Source: Schistosoma haematobium (lineage: Eukaryota > Platyhelminthes > Trematoda > Strigeidida > Schistosomatidae). Taken from it: 64,000 nt of DNA. The first letter of the stretch is position 1; every line of letters starts with the position of its first letter. Positions 59,586 to 64,000 of the stretch are shown piece after piece. The stretch spans positions 39,204,616 through 39,268,615 of the forward strand of contig NC_067196.1 of the NCBI RefSeq assembly GCF_000699445.3, written 5' to 3'. Position numbers and translations under genes: made by a program. A model generated the notes under the pieces. The model had not been told where the DNA came from. It did no database searches and worked only from the letters and a program-made list of their open reading frames with translations.

Positions 59586-59840
59586 GTCAAAGAAAAGCCT
59601 CAAACGACTCAGAATGACATAACAGAGCTAAGTCATACACTTACGCGTTGCCTCAACTTTCGTAACGACCGTAAGCGATCTGTCTCTAGACCACGAGAGA
59701 CAGATTACCCCGACTGGTGCTGGTACCATAACCAGTATGGAAAGTCTTCCAGAAATTGCAGAAAACCCTGCAATTTTCCCAACTCAAAACCGACCGACTC
59801 GAAAAACAACTCGGAAAACTTCCAAGCCGGTACGCGTTAA
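59586..59840 (+). pseudogene. Gypsy (CsRn1-clade) Gag, C-terminal fragment
   Basis: 85 codons in the frame preceding pol. It carries the CHCC motif: Cys 59718, His 59727, Cys 59757, Cys 59769, inside WCWYHNQYG and NCRKPCNF. This CHCC pattern, in place of the usual CCHC knuckle, marks CsRn1-clade Gypsy elements of flukes. The rest of Gag is not recognisable upstream, where a stop at 59583 cuts the frame. The frame ends at TAA 59838-59840 and overlaps the protease frame (-1), as expected for gag-pol frameshifting. Confidence 0.8.
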
Positions 59841-61341
59841 CGGCAACCGTAGCCGGCGAACATAGCCGTCTGTTATACGTCACAGATGTGACAATGAGAG
59901 TTCGCTACCACGTCGACACTGGCTCAGAAGTTAGCGTTCTCCCAGCGAATCCCAACGACCGACTTCACGAATCGACCCTAAACTTACAGGCGGCAAACCG
60001 AAAACCTATCGCTACGTATGGCAAAAGGTACGTTTACCTTAACGTGGGTTTACGCAAACCCATTCACTGGATCTTCGTTGTTTCAGATGTTTCTATGCCA
60101 ATCATTGGTACGGACCTTCTATAACACCATAATCTAATCATCGATACGCGCAAACGGAGGCTAGTAGACGGAAACACTAATTTATCCGTTTGCGTAACTT
60201 CTTTTTCTGGTTGCAGATTATCCCCAGTCACAATTAAGCATACGATAGATCCACTTTATCAACCACTACTCGATAAGTACCCTGGGATAGAACAAACGCA
60301 AGCGAAACTGCCATGTGTAACCAGCGACGTTACACATCACATCACGGCCACAGAACCACTTGTATTCCCTAAAGCACGACGACTAGCCCCCGAAAAGCTA
60401 AGGTTGGCGAAAAGCGAGTTCGACCACATGGTAGACTTAGGAATCATACGACCGTCAAATAGCCCATATGCATCTCCGTTGCACATGGTCCCTAAAAAGG
60501 GTAGCAACGATTAGCGTCCAACTGGTGACTATCGGCGAAAACAATTCCCGATCGTTACTCGTTGCCTGGCATTCACGATTTGACAGCTACCTTGAAAGGT
60601 ACAACTGTCTTTTCGAAAATCGGCTTGTTTAAAGCGTATAACCGAATTCCCATGGCCACTGACGACATACCGAGAACAGCTATCATTACTCCCTTTGGAC
60701 TCCATGAATTTTTGCGAATGCCTTTCGGTCTAAGAAATGCTGCTCAAACATTCCAAAGATTCATAGACGACGTTTTTCGAGGTCTCAACTTCGTACATGG
60801 GTATGTTGACGACTGCCTAATTGCAAGTCCGGACAGAGAATCACATCTCAAGCATCTGGATCTTGTTTTCGACCGAGTGCAAAAACGTGGCATTACTGTA
60901 AACGTTCAGAAATGCTGAGTCGGAGCTGACTCATTGGACTTCCTAGGACATACTATAGATGCTTAAGGCATTCGACCCCTTAGGACCAAAGTGGCGGCTA
61001 TTCGGAATTACCCAGAACCGACCACCGTCAAGCAGTTACGAACGTTTAACGGCCTTGTAAGTTTCTATAGACGATTCATACCGAAATGCGCGTTACTCAT
61101 GAAACCTCTTACCGACCAACTTCATGGAAATGTGAAATCCATTAATTTGGACGACACCGCACGAAAAGCATTCTCCACAATTAAGGAACTTATCGCTAAA
61201 GCAACAATGCCTGCACATCAGGACACTCAAGCACTCATTAGTATCGCAGTAGACGTATCTGACTCAGCAATCGGAGGGGTCTTACAACAATGGGTTAACA
61301 ACTCCTGGCAACCTTTGGCATTTTCTCTAGACGGTTGCTAG
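59756..61341 (+). pseudogene. Gypsy (CsRn1-clade) Pol: protease and reverse transcriptase
   Basis: Aspartic protease with DTGSEVSVLP (Asp at 59915) up to IIGTDLL, where TAA (60122-60124) probably replaces CAA. RT then follows: LGIIRPSNSPYASPLHMVPK, a TAG for Trp before RPTGDYR (about 60511), FSKIGLFKAY (60610-60640; the first catalytic Asp is Gly at 60622-60624), MPFGLRNAAQTFQRFIDD, and HGYVDDCLIAS (YVDD 60802-60813). Stops at 60916-60918 and near 60966 interrupt the thumb. The connection region (AAIRNYPEP, LVSFYRRFIPK) follows, then RNase H start (DVSDSAIGGVL). A frameshift occurs near 61325. All of this reads along one frame apart from the stops, so the copy is moderately old. Confidence 0.9.
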
Positions 61342-62114
61342 ACACCGAATCGAGGTACAGCACATTCGGTAGGGAACTCTTAGCTATGTATTGTGCTGTA
61401 CGACATTTTCAACACTACATCGAAGGCCATGAATTCACCCTTTTCACTGACCATAAACCTCTTAGTTTCTCTTTAAGCTCCTCTTCAGACAAGTACTCAC
61501 CTCGTAAGTCTCGATAACTGGACTACGTTTCGCAGTTTACTTCAGACATCCAACACATCTCTGGAGCAAACAATGTAGTTGCAGACGCCTTGTCTCGCAT
61601 AATTTCCCTGAACAGTTCCCAAGTAATCGACCTTATGAAACTCGCTCAGCTTTTAAAAGAAGACAGTTATCTTCAGCACGAGTTATCGTCTACAACTCTC
61701 AAGCTATGCATCATACAGATGGGAACGGGTAAGGAAACCTTACTTTGTGACACATCTACAGGTAGGGATCGCCCAATCGTACCGAAACATTATCGACGCA
61801 ACGTCTACAATACGTTGCACAAACGTTCTCATCCAGGTGTTCGTTTAACCATCAAGCTTATAGCAGAACGGTTTTGCTGGAACGGAACCAACGATAGCAT
61901 CAGCATCGATCGCCTCAAAGCAGCGTATTTAGAAGGAAATCCTATCTACGTCGATTTTCCTTCGGTACAATCGAACGACACGACTCCGACACTCATAATA
62001 CCTAATCCGACAACGAACACACACGATGATACTTCAAACACTGGATACCTGTGCCATCTTCAATATTACTGCCTAATGCTCACGCAAGCGAAGAGAAACT
62101 CATTAGAATTGTAA
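61335..62114 (+). pseudogene. Gypsy (CsRn1-clade) Pol: RNase H and integrase remnant
   Basis: The shifted frame gives TESRYSTFGRELLAM and FTDHKPLSF (Asp at 61449) of RNase H, a TAA for Gln at 61515-61517, and HISGANNVVADALSR. Integrase keeps the two His of its zinc module (LHKRSHPG) and RFCW, but then jumps at about 61880 to NDSISIDRLKAAYLEG, a C-terminal Pol segment. The second Cys pair and the whole DDE catalytic core are missing, a deletion of roughly 200 residues judged from family length. The frame ends at TAA 62112-62114. No LTR was identified on either side. Confidence 0.85.
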
Positions 62115-64000
62115 AAGTGTAGACTAAAACTCAGACTCAATAAGTTTTAAGACAACAAGCTATACAATTGTATACTTTTCCAAACGTCAGACTAGTTTGC
62201 AAGGCCAGTGAGGAGAATTATTAGACATTAGAAGCCGATCTCGACTACGGTAGGATGAGAATTCACATCAATGAACCTTGGAAGTGTGAGTCATCTACTT
62301 GTGCCTTATAACAGAAATAAGGTAGAAATAACCAAGAAGTGCAGTAAGCTAACACCTTTAAGGAAAACTTCAGTATCCAGGGGGTGGAAAGTCTGATGCG
62401 ATAGAAAGTCTTACAACCTAATAATAAACCAATTAAAGTCTTCCACCAATTTTTCTGACAGCTTTTTCATGTTCTATACTAGAAACTACTCTTCCCATGT
62501 TACAATCTAATTACCGTTAACAAAAACCGACTGACCGATGAATTTAAAGTCTTTGGCTTCTACAACCTTTCTGTTTAGGGAGAAATGGGCTCATCTAGCT
62601 TTAAAGTATGCCAACCAACAGATAACTTGAACTTCGTTAGTGCTGTTGCTAGACTAACTTCGCTGTACTCCGTAAGTGACTTGGGAACTGCTATATCAAA
62701 ACGAGAAGTGAATTAAAAAAATAAAATAGTTTATAATAGTTCAACACATAGACACCAAATAGTATCGTTCTAAAGACATTGGATGTAGTATAATCGTTGA
62801 TGATTTTTGTACAGTTGCGCTACAAATCAAGTTGTCTCTAAGGTCAGTGGGATAACTGCACAAATCCAAATAAGTGTGTTTCCGTATCATATCGTGCTCC
62901 TCAACTATAGAATTATTTTTATCGGTTCATAGATAAGAGTTAATTGTCATGTCGAATTCTCATAACTTTGCTCGAATTTGAACTGCTTGCTGGTAATATA
63001 ACCAAAGGTACTTAACATAATATCCATTCCTAACCATATCATAAGTCATGTATTGGGTACTGTTTTTGTACCCATTTCCTTAACGTTGCTAGGTCAACCC
63101 TCCTTCAAACTTTATTTCATTGTTGCCGTCATCAAGCCTCTGTATATATTTGAAGAGTATCACTTATGGTTCATCTACTTTTGTCCTTGAATACGTTTCT
63201 GAACTCAGTATTATATTGTGAAGCCCATAGTCCATTTCCCTTAATCCCATGTACTCATAATGCCAGATTAATAGAGCTAAGTACCTTTTATCATACTCTG
63301 AATCATTTCAATAATTGGACGCGCTATGAGTCATTGGAGTTCATGTGCAAATCAGATTAATTCGATGAAGGTTTATTTAGGGGTAATGGTTGTTGCCTAA
63401 GAAGATCCTTTTATTGTTATGAATGAGCATCCTCATGTTTTTGATTCTTTTTTGTCAACTGCTGGCCCTAGTTAAGTAGACTGCGGCTATCACCGTAAAA
63501 CTTATGACGCAGTTAATCGACAGTTAATTCCGTCATCTATAACCTTAACAAAGGTAGTGGCGTACTATGAGTTATTAAAACAATTGTTTTAATAACTTAT
63601 AATACGCTACTACCAGTTTATAAGCTTAAGCTTGTAAACTTCAACATTTCATTTAGACTGATAAAACTATAGGAGTTTATCAGAATTAAGCAAATAGGAC
63701 GTTGGTTGTGTATACCCAGGCTGTGTACGCAATAATGATGAGTAGGTGTGAATAACGACAAGCAGGAGCAATCATTGGTCTTAAAGGTTAGATGCTTATG
63801 ATGTCTAAGGGTTATTATCAAAGTTATTCGAAAAACAGATAGTTGACCTCTATAAGTTGTTCACTAATGGTTATGCGATATCACTGGTTTCTAAAGCATT
63901 CTCTGTTGATTATCATGCAGTTTTCATTCAAGTTTATTGTCATACTTTATCTTCAGTGCTAACCCGTTATGTGGTGGCAGTTTTACATTAATAAAAATGC
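62115..64000. other. Gene-free end of window
   Basis: The GC-richer texture persists to about 62400 and may include the 3' LTR, but no repeat of it exists in the window. After that there is AT-rich sequence with the palindrome at 63553-63614. No gene supported. Confidence 0.45.
63553..63614. repeat. 62-bp near-perfect palindrome
   Basis: GGTAGTGGCGTA at one end pairs with TACGCTACTACC at the other (one G-T), and the arms meet at AACAATTGTT. It could be a foldback element, a hairpin in an RNA, or a MITE remnant; no copy elsewhere in the window. Confidence 0.85.

Overview
The window looks like nuclear DNA of a blood fluke (genus Schistosoma). The evidence is the AT-rich background, a protocadherin-type gene with small exons split by long introns, RTE-clade non-LTR elements ending in TAAG tracts, a CsRn1-clade Gypsy element with the CHCC Gag motif, a Penelope-like element, and many tRNA-headed short retroposons carrying hammerhead-ribozyme cores like the SM-alpha family. 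The species cannot be fixed from sequence alone.

Layout. Positions 1-22.5 kb hold the 3' part of one plus-strand protocadherin-like gene: five exons (3648-3941, 8264-8449, 9383-9830, 11782-12158, 21656-22375) that join in frame to 674 codons. They encode the last cadherin repeats, one membrane helix and a long cytoplasmic tail. The 5' end lies outside the window or was not recognised. Its introns are filled with transposon debris: two RTE fragments, two copies of an unclassified repeat, a solo LTR with a 4-bp target duplication, and several hammerhead SINEs.

Positions 22.5-55 kb show no host gene. They hold a degraded RTE copy (25968-27850) with a solo LTR inside it, a Penelope-like reverse transcriptase flanked by nearly identical ~300-bp inverted repeats and by an exact 346-bp direct duplication (28298-30697), another solo LTR, several SINEs, an internally deleted RTE derivative (about 42.0-42.4 kb), a second RTE copy truncated at the same point as the one at 7-8 kb, and an inverted pair of a third dispersed repeat (40.6 and 48.5 kb).

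Positions 55.8-62.4 kb have visibly higher GC and end in a decayed CsRn1-clade Gypsy gag-pol (59586-62114). It has several nonsense codons, a frameshift, a lost catalytic Asp and a deleted integrase core. The last 1.9 kb is gene-free apart from a 62-bp palindrome.

The main theme is ribozymes. At least three retroposon families here carry hammerhead cores, and a fourth related motif sits in the first cadherin intron. Almost every copy has its own inactivating change, as expected of dead copies of once-active masters. Hammerheads in schistosome SINEs and Penelope elements are already known in the literature, so what may be new is the family diversity and the specific arrangements.
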